NCBI RefSeq assembly: GCF_018390635.1
Contig: NZ_JAHBGE010000047.1
Span: forward strand, 53,834-117,833
Source of the DNA: Ancylobacter lacus
GTDB taxonomy: Bacteria > Pseudomonadota > Alphaproteobacteria > Rhizobiales > Xanthobacteraceae
Length of the DNA stretch: 64,000 nt
Direction of reading: 5' to 3'
Shown piece after piece: positions 48,084 through 56,000 of the stretch (position 1 is the stretch's first letter; each line of letters opens with the position of its first letter). The translations under genes and the position numbers were made by a program. The notes beneath the pieces are model-generated. The model saw nothing but the letters and a program-made list of their open reading frames with translations. It made no database searches and was not told the DNA's origin.

Positions 48084-49091
48084 TCAGCGGCGGGCCAGCG
48101 CCCGGGCCAGCAGGTCGTCGAGCCGCGTCGCGCTGTCGCGCTCCAGCACCAGCCGCACCGGCAGCAGCCGCAGCACCGGGCCGAGGATTTCGCCCGCCGG
48201 CGTGCCGAGCAGGCGCACCGCGTCCTTCTCGGTGGTGACGAGCTGGAGGTCGCCGGCATCGGCGGCCCGGCGCAGCTCCAGCGCCTCGGGCACGCTGTAG
48301 GCGTGGTGGTCGGGAAAGCCGCGGGCGAGCACCGGCGTCGCGCCGATCTGCCGCAGGGTGTCGAAGAACTTGGCCGGCCGGCCGATGCCGGCGAAGGCCG
48401 CCACCCGGTGGCCGAACAGCCGCGCCGCGCTCTCCGCCTCCGGCGCCAGCCGCCCGCGCAGCACCGCCAGGCCCTGGCCGAGCGCCGCCAGCGCCACCGC
48501 CTCGCCGGCCGCCCCCTCGCCGATCAGAAGCACCGCCTGGGCGCGGGCGAGCTGGGGCGCCAGCGGCGCCCGCAGCGGCCCGGCGGGCAGGCACAGCCCG
48601 TTGCCGACCCCGACCGCCGCATCCACCACCAGAATCGACAGCGCCTTGGCGAGGGCGGGATTCTGGAAGCCGTCATCCATCACCACCACGTCGGCCTGCG
48701 CCGCCACCGCCAGTTCGGCGCCGGCGCGGCGGTCGCGGGCGACCACGGTGGGCGCGACCCGGGCCAGCAGCAGCGGCTCGTCGCCGGTCGCGACGGCGCG
48801 ATGGGCCGGCGTCACCAGGACGGGGCCGGGCAGCCTGCCGCCATAGCCACGGGTGAGGAAGACGGGATGGCGGCCCAGCGCCTTCAGCCGCTGGGCGACG
48901 GTGAGGGCGGTCGGGGTCTTGCCCGCCCCGCCGACCGTCGGATTGCCGACGCACACCACCGGCACGCCGGGATCAAGGCCCGGGCGGGTGAGCCGGTGGG
49001 TCGCGACGGCGCCGCCGAGCCACCCCAGCGGCGCCAGCAGCCGGGCCAGGCCGGCCGGCTCGCTCTGCCACCAGAAGCCCGGCGCGCGCAT
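48084..49091 (-). CDS. lpxK: Tetraacyldisaccharide 4'-kinase LpxK
   Basis: This 335-residue membrane-associated kinase phosphorylates the 4' position of the lipid A disaccharide precursor. The P-loop is VGNPTVGGAGKTPT (48-61). An N-terminal amphipathic/hydrophobic segment (PAGLARLLAPLGWLGG) anchors it to the inner membrane. VVMDDGFQNPAL follows as the conserved DDGxQ motif, and LARGFPDHHAYS near residue 260 is typical. It ends the minus-strand cysQ-like / DUF4170 / DUF374 / waaA / lpxK group. Confidence 0.96.
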   Translation of the reverse strand: MRAPGFWWQSEPAGLARLLAPLGWLGGAVATHRLTRPGLDPGVPVVCVGNPTVGGAGKTPTALTVAQRLKALGRHPVFLTRGYGGRLPGPVLVTPAHRAVATGDEPLLLARVAPTVVARDRRAGAELAVAAQADVVVMDDGFQNPALAKALSILVVDAAVGVGNGLCLPAGPLRAPLAPQLARAQAVLLIGEGAAGEAVALAALGQGLAVLRGRLAPEAESAARLFGHRVAAFAGIGRPAKFFDTLRQIGATPVLARGFPDHHAYSVPEALELRRAADAGDLQLVTTEKDAVRLLGTPAGEILGPVLRLLPVRLVLERDSATRLDDLLARALARR

Positions 49092-49159
49092 CGCTCAGCA
49101 CCCTCCCGCGATGCCGGCGGCGGGGCGGGGCGGGCGAAGCGCCGTCGGACGGGCCATGG

Positions 49160-50455
49160 CTAGTGCCGCTCCAGCCGGATCTGGACGAGATAGGGGTCGA
49201 TCGCCGCCAGCGTGCGGTCGAGCCCGCCGCCGAGCGCGGCGAGGGTCGCCCGGCCGGCATCGACCGTGCGCGAGCGGCGACCCTGGTCGCCGAACAGCAT
49301 GTGCACCTGGTGGAACAGCTCCTCTGCGCTGGTCACGGTCTCGGCGCCGTAATTCTGGTTCAGCCGGCTGTAGATGTCCTGGAAATTCATCACATGGGGG
49401 CCGTGCACCACCGCGCAGCCGAGCCGGATCGGCTCGATGGGGTTCTGCCCGCCATGGCGCACCAGCGAGCCGCCGATGAAGGCGAGCGGCGCCACCCGGT
49501 AGAACAGGCCGAGCTCGCCGATGGTGTCGGCGACGTAGATCTGGGTGCCGCGGTCGGGCAGGTAGCCGTCGCTGCGCAGCACGGCGGGAAGCCCCGCCTC
49601 GGTGGCGGCGCGGACGACGTCGGCGCCCCGCTCGGGATGGCGTGGCGCCACGATGGTCAGCAGCTCCGGCATGGTCGCCCGCAGCCGGGCATGGGCGGCG
49701 AGCACCGCCTCCTCCTCGCCGGGATGGGTCGAGGCGGCGAGAAACACCGGGCGGGTGCCGATCGCACGGCGTAGCGCCGCCAGCGCGTCCTCGGCGACGG
49801 GCGGCGGCGGGGCGTCGAATTTCAGGTTGCCGGTGACGGACACGCGCGGCGCGCCGAGCCGGGCGAGCCGGTCGCCGTCCTCCCGCGCCTGCGCAAGGCA
49901 CAGGTCGACCCGCGACAGCAGCGCCCGCACGCTGCGCGGCGTCTTCTGCCAGCGCTCGAAGGAGCGGGCGGACATGCGCGCATTGACGAGCAGCAGCGGA
50001 ATGCCGCGCGCGTTCACCTCCACCAGCAGGGTCGGCCACAGCTCGGATTCGACCAGCAGCACGAGGTTCGGCCGCCAGTGCCCCAGGAACCGGCGCAGGA
50101 AGGCCGGCGCGTCGAGCGGCACGAACTGGTGCACGATCCCCGGCGGCAGCCGGCTCGCCGCCAGCCGGGCGGAGGTCACCGTGCCGGAGGTCAGCAGCAC
50201 CTCGAAGCCGCGCCCGCGCAGCCGGTCGAGCAGCGGCAGCACCGCGATCACCTCGCCGACGCTGGCGCCGTGCACCCACACCAGCGGGCCGCGCGGGCGC
50301 GGCGCCGAGGCGATGCCGAAGCGCTCGCGCAGGCGGGCGGGGTCTTCCTTGCCGCGCCGCACCCGCGGCATCAGCGCCAGCCGGGCGAAAGGCGTCGCCA
50401 GCCGCATGCCGAGGCGGTAGAGCCGGATCGGCAGCGTGGTCCGCGCCTCAGCCAT
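49160..50455 (-). CDS. waaA: 3-deoxy-D-manno-octulosonic acid transferase WaaA (KdtA)
   Basis: This 431-residue GT-B glycosyltransferase adds Kdo to lipid IVA. It has an N-terminal anchor (IRLYRLGMRLATPFARL), the catalytic Glu region LVWVHGASVGEVIAVLPLL, LVLLVESELWPTLL, and in the C-terminal domain FIGGSLVRHGGQNPIEPIRLG. The ATG at 50455 overlaps the preceding acyltransferase by eight bases, so translation is coupled. One- or two-Kdo specificity cannot be told from the sequence. Confidence 0.95.
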   Translation of the reverse strand: MAEARTTLPIRLYRLGMRLATPFARLALMPRVRRGKEDPARLRERFGIASAPRPRGPLVWVHGASVGEVIAVLPLLDRLRGRGFEVLLTSGTVTSARLAASRLPPGIVHQFVPLDAPAFLRRFLGHWRPNLVLLVESELWPTLLVEVNARGIPLLLVNARMSARSFERWQKTPRSVRALLSRVDLCLAQAREDGDRLARLGAPRVSVTGNLKFDAPPPPVAEDALAALRRAIGTRPVFLAASTHPGEEEAVLAAHARLRATMPELLTIVAPRHPERGADVVRAATEAGLPAVLRSDGYLPDRGTQIYVADTIGELGLFYRVAPLAFIGGSLVRHGGQNPIEPIRLGCAVVHGPHVMNFQDIYSRLNQNYGAETVTSAEELFHQVHMLFGDQGRRSRTVDAGRATLAALGGGLDRTLAAIDPYLVQIRLERH

Positions 50456-51185
50456 GCGCCGGCCCGGCCTCCGGCTCCCGCTCGCCGGACGGGCGCGGCG
50501 CGGAGCGGCCGACCAGGGCCTCGGCGCGGGCGGTGATGGTGTCGAGCTGGCGCTGCAGCTCGGCGCGCGCCGCCTCCAGCGCCGCGGCGTCGGCATCGGC
50601 CGGCACCCGCACGCCGTCACCCGCCACCACGGCGGCGCGGCCGAACGGCAGGTGGATGGCGGCACGGTCCCAGCTCCGGGCGAGGATGCGGTTGGAGGTG
50701 GCGATCGCCACCGGGTAGATCGGCCGGCCGGAATGCTTGGCGATGGTGACGACGCCGAGCCCGGCCACCCGCGAGATCTTCGGCACGTCCGCCGTCATCG
50801 CGACGTTGCAGCCCTCTTCCAGCGCGCGGATCATCTCCAGCGTGGCGTTGAAGCCGCCCTTCACCCGGAAGTCCCGCCCGGCCGCGCCGGAGCCGCGCAC
50901 CGTGCCGATGCCCAGCGCCTCGGCGGCGATGGCGTTCACGTCGGCATCCGGGCTGCGCGAGATCATGACCTTCGCCCGATGGTACGGCTTCACGAGGAAC
51001 GGCGTGAGGAAGTGCTGCCCGTGCCAGAAGGTGAGGATCATCGGCAGCTGGGCGTCGGCCAGATCATAGAGATTGGCCGGCTCCATGACCACGCGCGAGC
51101 TGCGCCAGACGAGACGCAGATAGCCGGCCATGCTCCTGCCCAGCAGGGTGCGCACGGTCGGCGAAGTACGCAGGCGACGCCACAT
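50448..51185 (-). CDS. DUF374 family lysophospholipid acyltransferase-like protein
   Basis: This 245-residue protein has the DUF374 domain related to PlsC/LpxL acyltransferases. It includes LTFWHGQHFLTPFL (an H-x4 active-site variant) and MISRSPDADVNAIAAEALGI, then GGFNATLEMIRALEEGCNVAMTADVP and the C-terminal GRPIYPVAIATSNR. In this neighbourhood it probably acylates a lipid A or phospholipid intermediate. The start is 9 bp after the DUF4170 stop region and its stop overlaps waaA. Confidence 0.85.
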   Translation of the reverse strand: MWRRLRTSPTVRTLLGRSMAGYLRLVWRSSRVVMEPANLYDLADAQLPMILTFWHGQHFLTPFLVKPYHRAKVMISRSPDADVNAIAAEALGIGTVRGSGAAGRDFRVKGGFNATLEMIRALEEGCNVAMTADVPKISRVAGLGVVTIAKHSGRPIYPVAIATSNRILARSWDRAAIHLPFGRAAVVAGDGVRVPADADAAALEAARAELQRQLDTITARAEALVGRSAPRPSGEREPEAGPAHG

Positions 51186-51194
51186 AAGGCGGCG

Positions 51195-51452
51195 TCAGTT
51201 CCCGGACGCGCCGGACGTCACGCCCGAGTCCGGATCGAGAAGCCGGTGCAGGTGCACGATGAAGTAGCGCATATGGGCGTTGTCGACGCTCTGCTGCGCC
51301 TTGGCCTTCCAGGCGGCGTGGGCGCTGGCGTAATTGGGGTAGATTCCCACGAGGTCGAGCGCCGCCACGTCGCGGAAGGTCACCCCGTCCAGCGATTCGA
51401 GCTCGCCGCCGAACACGAGGTGGAGAAGCTGGTTACTGGTCTGCGCGCTCAT
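51195..51452 (-). CDS. DUF4170 family protein
   Basis: This 85-residue protein matches the DUF4170 family found next to Kdo/lipid A genes in Hyphomicrobiales: LLHLVFGGELESL, IYPNYASAHAAWKAKAQQSVDNAHMRYFIVHLHRLLDP (abridged). It is predicted soluble, with no signal peptide. Its function is unknown. It lies 24 bp after the cysQ-like gene and 9 bp before the DUF374 gene. Confidence 0.85.
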   Translation of the reverse strand: MSAQTSNQLLHLVFGGELESLDGVTFRDVAALDLVGIYPNYASAHAAWKAKAQQSVDNAHMRYFIVHLHRLLDPDSGVTSGASGN

Positions 51453-51476
51453 CGTCCCCGTCCCGATCCTCCGGCC

Positions 51477-52292
51477 TCACCGTGCGGCGTCCACCACCGA
51501 AGGGTGGAGCAGCGCCCCCGCGGACACCAGTGCGGCATGACGCGGCACCGGCGCGTTGTAGGCGAGCCCGCGTCCATCCACCGTCGTGAGGAGTCCACCC
51601 GCTTCGTGCACCAAAAGGTCCGCGGCGGCAAGGTCCCAGTCATGCCCGTTGGGCGAGGCGAGCGCGGCGTCGAGCTCGCCGGAGGCGACCCGGGCGATGC
51701 GCAGCGCCAGCGAGTGCACGCGCTCGCCGGGGCGGATCGCGCCGTGGCGGCGGATGCGGTCCAGCATCGGCGCCGGCCCGTCCATGCGGGCGCCGCCGAG
51801 CCGGGCGACCTGCGAGACCGCGATGGGCTGGCCGTTGCGGGTGGCGCCGCCGCCGCGCGAGGCCACGAACAGCTCGTCCGTCACCGGGGCGAACAGCGCG
51901 GCCGCGATCGGCCGCCCCTCCTCCACCAGCGCCACCGCCACCCCCCAGTCCGGCCGGCCCGCCATGTAGGAGCGGGTGCCGTCGATGGGGTCGACGATCC
52001 ACAGCCGGGCGCGGCCGAGCCGGACGGGATCGTCCGCCGTCTCCTCCGACAGCCAGCCATAGCCCGGCGCCAGCCCGGTGAGCCGCTCGCGCAGCATCGC
52101 GTCCACCGCGAGGTCGGCCTCGGTGACCGGGGAGTTGTTGCTCTTGGACCAGGACTTGATACCCGCGCGGAACATCGCCACCGCCACCGCGCCGGCGGCG
52201 ACGGCGGCATCGGCCAGATGCCGCGCGGCAATGGCGGGATCGGCGAGGAGATCGCCGTCCGGGACGGCGGGGAAGTCGTTCTCTGAAGCCAT
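51477..52292 (-). CDS. CysQ-like 3'(2'),5'-bisphosphate nucleotidase / inositol monophosphatase family protein
   Basis: This 271-residue Li+-sensitive, Mg2+-dependent phosphatase has the metal site motifs YGWLSEETADD (Glu), WIVDPIDGTRSYMAGRPDWGVAVAL (abridged) and C-terminal HDWDLAAADLLVHEAGG. These fit the FIG superfamily (CysQ, SuhB, HisN). In Hyphomicrobiales this position is usually annotated as 3'(2'),5'-bisphosphate nucleotidase CysQ, which removes PAP, but inositol phosphatase activity cannot be excluded. Confidence 0.85.
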   Translation of the reverse strand: MASENDFPAVPDGDLLADPAIAARHLADAAVAAGAVAVAMFRAGIKSWSKSNNSPVTEADLAVDAMLRERLTGLAPGYGWLSEETADDPVRLGRARLWIVDPIDGTRSYMAGRPDWGVAVALVEEGRPIAAALFAPVTDELFVASRGGGATRNGQPIAVSQVARLGGARMDGPAPMLDRIRRHGAIRPGERVHSLALRIARVASGELDAALASPNGHDWDLAAADLLVHEAGGLLTTVDGRGLAYNAPVPRHAALVSAGALLHPSVVDAAR

Positions 52293-52541
52293 CAGAGGGG
52301 ATTAAGCGCCGCGTCGCCCACATGCAAGCCGGCCGCGCGCCCGGAAGCCCCCGGCGAGGTGCGGCGCAAGATTCCATCAAGCATGCCGGCGCTTTCCCCG
52401 CCCCCGCGGCCGGCCAAGGAAGTCTCAACCATGTCCCTTAAGCCGATGGCCAAGAGCCGCGCCTAGTCTGCCCTCACGACCGGGGCCAGCGAGCCATCGG
52501 CCGGGCCACGGCCCGGACCACAGAACCGGCGGGGAGACACC

Positions 52542-53129
52542 ATGCGTCAGACAGAAACGGGCGGGAGCCACCCCGCGCGAACCACCCCCCATGTCCGCCT
52601 GCGCTGTCCGCGGGGCGCGCAGGACTGGCCGCTGCGCTTCTGCGCCGCCGAGCCCGCCGCCGATGACGGGCTGCGCCACATCGCCGTCGCCCGCGACGCG
52701 GTCAGCCTCACGCGTCGCCTTGGCGGCGCCGTGGAGCGCCGCCGCGTGCCGGTGGCGGCCTATCGCGGCCTCGCCGTGGTGCTGCTGGAGCCGGACGGCG
52801 ACGGCGAGGGCGTCGCCCTCGTCCTCACCCATGACGATCCCACGCTCGATGTGGTGTTGCACGCCGCGCCGGATGCCGACGACATCGTGGCGGAATGGCG
52901 GGGCTGGTGCGCCGCGCTCGGCCTGCCGATGCTGGTGCCGCTGGCCGGCGGCGGCTACAGCCCCGCCGCGGCCATGCTCGGCCCGCTGCCGGTGGGCACG
53001 CCGGCGGGACGGCGCGGGCGGCGGGCGGCGCTGCGCCACCGGCGCCCCAGCGTGTTCCGCCGCCGCAGCCGGGGCCAGCCGCTCGCGGTACGCCCGCGGC
53101 CGGGGCCGCGCGCCGCCGGCGAGGTGTGA
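52542..53129 (+). CDS. DUF6101 family protein
   Basis: This 195-residue protein resembles the alphaproteobacterial DUF6101 family. The middle region VPVAAYRGLAVVLLEPDGDGEGVALVLTHDDPTLDVVLHAAPDADDIVAEWRGW (abridged) is the conserved core. The C-terminal tail is very Arg-rich (RRGRRAALRHRRPSVFRRR) and may bind nucleic acid or membrane surface; that is inference. Function is unknown. Confidence 0.72.
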   Translation: MRQTETGGSHPARTTPHVRLRCPRGAQDWPLRFCAAEPAADDGLRHIAVARDAVSLTRRLGGAVERRRVPVAAYRGLAVVLLEPDGDGEGVALVLTHDDPTLDVVLHAAPDADDIVAEWRGWCAALGLPMLVPLAGGGYSPAAAMLGPLPVGTPAGRRGRRAALRHRRPSVFRRRSRGQPLAVRPRPGPRAAGEV

Positions 53130-53223
53130 GACGTCCCCGCCGAGAGCACGATTGCAACCGCCGCCGCGGGCCCTAAGCTCGCGCGGCGCCCGAACCGCCC
53201 CGTTTCATTCCGTGAGGCCCGTC

Positions 53224-53586
53224 GTGACCCCTGCCCGCCTTGTTCCGGCCGCCGCGCTGGCCGCCGCCCTGCTGACCGCCACCCCGGTGCTCGCCGGTCC
53301 CTGCAGCGACAGGATCGCCGTGCTGCAGGCGGTGGTCGACAATGTCCTCGACACCACCGCCGGCCGGGGCGGCAGCGCACCGGAGAGCATCGACGCCCTG
53401 CTCGACCGCCAGCCGACGCCGGAATCGATCGCCAAGGCCGAAATCAAGCTCGGCGAGGGCGCCGCCCCCGACAAGGCGCTGCACGAGTTGGAAAAGGCCC
53501 GCGCCCTCGACGCGGCGGGCGACGCCGAGGGCTGCAAGGCCGAGCTGAAGAAGATTCGCCGCCTGCTCGGCGCCACCCCGGACTGA
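53224..53586 (+). CDS. Small secreted hypothetical protein
   Basis: This 120-residue protein has a signal peptide (LVPAAALAAALLTATPVLA) followed by GPCSDRIAVLQAVVDNVLD and helical sequence ending AGDAEGCKAELKKIRRLLG. Two cysteines bracket the mature chain and may pair. The likely start is GTG 53224, which has GAGG at good spacing; GTG 53212 is also in frame. It is of unknown function and likely periplasmic. It converges on the GATase gene. Confidence 0.65.
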   Translation: MTPARLVPAAALAAALLTATPVLAGPCSDRIAVLQAVVDNVLDTTAGRGGSAPESIDALLDRQPTPESIAKAEIKLGEGAAPDKALHELEKARALDAAGDAEGCKAELKKIRRLLGATPD

Positions 53587-53588
53587 TC

Positions 53589-53641
53589 GGCCGAAGCCTT
53601 ACGCCGAAATCCTTACGCCGGAATGCCAGCCTCCTTCGGCC
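53589..53641. terminator. Long inverted repeat enclosing a tandem 14-bp duplication
   Basis: GGCCGAAG (53589-53596) and CTTCGGCC (53634-53641) can pair. Between them lie two direct copies of CCTTACGCCGRAAT (53597-53610, 53611-53624) that differ at one base. It fills the convergent gap and probably serves as a bidirectional terminator that has gained a local duplication. Confidence 0.5.
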
Positions 53642-53653
53642 GGCGGGCCCGCC

Positions 53654-54541
53654 TCAGCCGCGGCCGCGCGCGGCGCGGGTCGGGCGCACCTGCCGGTCGA
53701 GCCAGTTCGCGATCTCCCGCACCTGCTCGTCGCGGCGCATCAGGCTGTCGCTCAGGCCGTATTTCCAGCCGAGCCGCCGGTCGCCGGGGCGCGCCTCCAG
53801 CGCTTCGAGATCGGCGGTGAAGGCGTCGCGGTCGGCGACATCGGCGAAGAAGCCCTCGTCGAACACCGCATCGCCAATCCGCCGGATGATGGCGGCCATC
53901 TCCCGGAACGGGTATTCGGGGTGGTACTGCACCCCCCACGCGACGCTGGCGCCGCAGCGGATTTCCGCCGCCTGCACCGCGCTGTGGCCATTGGTGGCCA
54001 GCAGCTCGGCGCCGGCCGGCAGGGTCTCGACCTCGTCGAGATGCACCGTCATCGCCTCGAACACCGCCGCCTTGCCGGCGTAGAGCGGGTGGGCCGCGCC
54101 GGCCGGCGTCACCTGGATGCGGCGGCCGAAGCCGAGTTCGCGTCCGCGCGGGTTCTTGCGCACCGTGCCGCCGGCCGCCACCGCCAGCACCTGGAGCCCC
54201 CAGCAGCTTCCGAACAAGGGGGTGCCGCTGGAAAAGCCGGCGCGGATCAGCTCGATCTGCCGGGCGATCTCCGGGCCGCCATTGTAGATGTTGAGCGAGG
54301 AACCGGTGATGGCGATGCCGTCATAGCCGGCGAGGCCGTCGCCATCGGGCAGGTTGGCCCCGGCATCGGCGGGATAGCAGATGTCCACCACCGCCCCCGG
54401 GAGGAGCTGGCGCAGCAGACGGGCATAGCCCTCGCTCGGCGCCTCGCCGCCGAACAGCGTGTGGCGTCCGCGCGCCGAGGCGGTGTTGCCTTCGACGACG
54501 AGCAGGCGGGTGGGGCGGGAAAGCAGGGTTGCGTGCGGCAT
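53654..54541 (-). CDS. Class I glutamine amidotransferase-like protein
   Basis: This 295-residue protein has the GATase1 triad: nucleophile Cys113 in FGSCWGLQVLA and the His-Glu pair in WGVQYHPEYPF. It resembles the GMP-synthase-like stand-alone GATase1 proteins. Such proteins hydrolyse glutamine or gamma-glutamyl compounds; no synthetase partner is encoded beside it. A C-terminal extension of about 70 residues (ALEARPGDRRLGWKYGL onward) lies beyond the core. Confidence 0.83.
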   Translation of the reverse strand: MPHATLLSRPTRLLVVEGNTASARGRHTLFGGEAPSEGYARLLRQLLPGAVVDICYPADAGANLPDGDGLAGYDGIAITGSSLNIYNGGPEIARQIELIRAGFSSGTPLFGSCWGLQVLAVAAGGTVRKNPRGRELGFGRRIQVTPAGAAHPLYAGKAAVFEAMTVHLDEVETLPAGAELLATNGHSAVQAAEIRCGASVAWGVQYHPEYPFREMAAIIRRIGDAVFDEGFFADVADRDAFTADLEALEARPGDRRLGWKYGLSDSLMRRDEQVREIANWLDRQVRPTRAARGRG

Positions 54542-54646
54542 GACGGCGTTCGCTGGATCAACGGCGGAGAGGGCGGGGCGTTCCCGCCGATACCGGCTTA
54601 AAACCCGCCGCCACGGCGAAATCGCGGCACCGGCAGCGGGCGGGCC

Positions 54647-55327
54647 TCATTCCGCCCCGGGGTGCGGGCCGGGCGCGGCCTGCCCCGGCGCGGGCGGGCC
54701 CCAGGCGCGCAGGAAGGCGTCGACCATATAGGTGACGACCTCGACGATCTTCGCCTCGTCCGGCGGCGGCATGTTGCCGAACAGCATGGGCATCACCACC
54801 GGGGCGTGGCAGCCGACGAGGAACTGCCAGGCGCTCAGCTCCGGCGCCGGCAGCCGCAGCTCGCCGGCCTGCTCCCGCCGGCGCAGCCATTCCGCCAGCC
54901 GGACGACGCCGGCGGTGGGGCCGGATTCCAGGAACTGCCGGCCGATGTCGGGAAAGCGGTCGGCGATGGAGATGACGATGCGCAGCACCGCGACATATTC
55001 GGGCTGGATCATCGCGTGGACATAGCTGCGCCCGACCCGGAACAGCGCGGTGCGCACGTCGGCGGCGTCGTCCACCTCGAAGATGCGCTCGGCGGTCTGG
55101 GTGCATTCCTCGTCGACCAGCGCCGAGAACAGCTCCTGCTTTGAGGCGAAATAGACGTAGAGCGTGCCCTTCGACACCCCGGCGGCGCGGGCGATCTCCG
55201 CCATGTGGGCGCTGTCGAAACCGAGGGCGAGAAAGACGCGGCGGGCGCCCTCGAGGATCTGCCGGCGCTTCTCCGCGTCGTGGCCGCCGCCCGGCGCCTC
55301 AAGGTGACCTTCCCGGCACGACATCAT
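54647..55327 (-). CDS. TetR/AcrR family transcriptional regulator
   Basis: This 226-residue regulator has a standard N-terminal TetR helix-turn-helix: RRQILEGARRVFLALGFDSAHMAEIARAAGVSKGTLYVYFASKQELF (abridged). The C-terminal half resembles AefR-like ligand domains (FPDIGRQFLESGP). The ligand is unknown. The palindrome at 55446-55457, about 120 bp upstream, is a likely operator. It diverges from kup across a 673-bp gap. Confidence 0.9.
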   Translation of the reverse strand: MMSCREGHLEAPGGGHDAEKRRQILEGARRVFLALGFDSAHMAEIARAAGVSKGTLYVYFASKQELFSALVDEECTQTAERIFEVDDAADVRTALFRVGRSYVHAMIQPEYVAVLRIVISIADRFPDIGRQFLESGPTAGVVRLAEWLRRREQAGELRLPAPELSAWQFLVGCHAPVVMPMLFGNMPPPDEAKIVEVVTYMVDAFLRAWGPPAPGQAAPGPHPGAE

Positions 55328-55445
55328 GAGGCTGGCGCTGACCCTTCGAGAACAAAGGCCGCGGGTGCGAGGGTGCGGCCGCCCGACTTAGCCAGAGCAG
55401 CGGGCGCCGCACAAGCCCGGCGCGACCGTCACATCTTTTTGACCG

Positions 55446-55457
55446 AACTGTTCAGTT
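55446..55457. promoter_or_regulatory. Candidate TetR operator
   Basis: AACTG-TT-CAGTT is a perfect 5-bp-arm palindrome that follows TTGACC (55439-55444), a good -35-like hexamer. Similar short dyads serve AcrR/AefR-type regulators. The adjacent tetR gene begins about 120 bp away on the minus strand. Confidence 0.45.
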
Positions 55458-55543
55458 TAGCATTGAAGGCGCCGCGGGAAGCCCTTATGAATGAGTCAAC
55501 CGCGAGGGGATCGCGGGGGCTCCCGCAAGCCTCCGGTTCCGGT

Positions 55544-55595
55544 TCCCTCGATGGTAGAGGGAGGAGAGCGAATCCGCCCCCCAAGCTCTCCTCCC
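55544..55595. repeat. Overlapping, mutually exclusive inverted repeats upstream of kup
   Basis: TCCCTC (55544-55549) can pair with GAGGGA (55557-55562), or GGGAGGAGAGC (55559-55569) can pair perfectly over 11 bp with GCTCTCCTCCC (55585-55595). The two stems share bases 55559-55562, so only one can form. It may be an intergenic REP-type repeat or an RNA switch in the kup leader. Confidence 0.5.
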
Positions 55596-56000
55596 TCAGC
55601 CCTCTCCACGACCCTTGCCGTCTTGTCCCGCCGCAGCGGACCGCCCGGGCGGCGCCGCGCGACGGCGCCCCGACCGGGCGCGGCTACCGGAGGGATCGGC
55701 ACCGCCGCGCCGGCATTCCGGCGCCTGCGGCGCAAAGCGGGCGACATCGGCCCACGCCGCTCTGGCATTCGCGGCCTTTTACCCCATCTGAAAGCACCAT
55801 CTGGTGTCCCCACATGGCTTGCCCACTTGGCGTTGCCACGCGGGCGGGGTATTGGTGCCCGGCTCGTCGTCGCGCGGCTGCCGAACGTCACATGCTTTTC
55901 CAGCGTCCAGATGCTGCGCCAGGGTCGCGGCCACGCAGGCCCGGCGCCTGCATGCGCCAGCCTTCGCGCGGCTCGCGGTCAGGGTCGTGTTGAGACCATC

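Larger units (their letters stand above)
55328..56000. other. 673-bp divergent intergenic region between tetR and kup
   Basis: No gene is convincing here; in-frame extension upstream of kup is Arg/Pro-rich and unlike any Kup N-terminus. Visible elements are the palindrome 55446-55457 and a pair of overlapping inverted repeats at 55544-55595. From about 55600 to 56000 I see only small weak dyads. The length suggests a long kup leader or a decayed gene. Confidence 0.5.

Noticed and set aside
55491-56000. Longer N-terminus of Kup starting at 55491
   Set aside because: The extra 170 residues are Arg/Pro-rich and unlike any Kup; the conserved protein begins at 56001.
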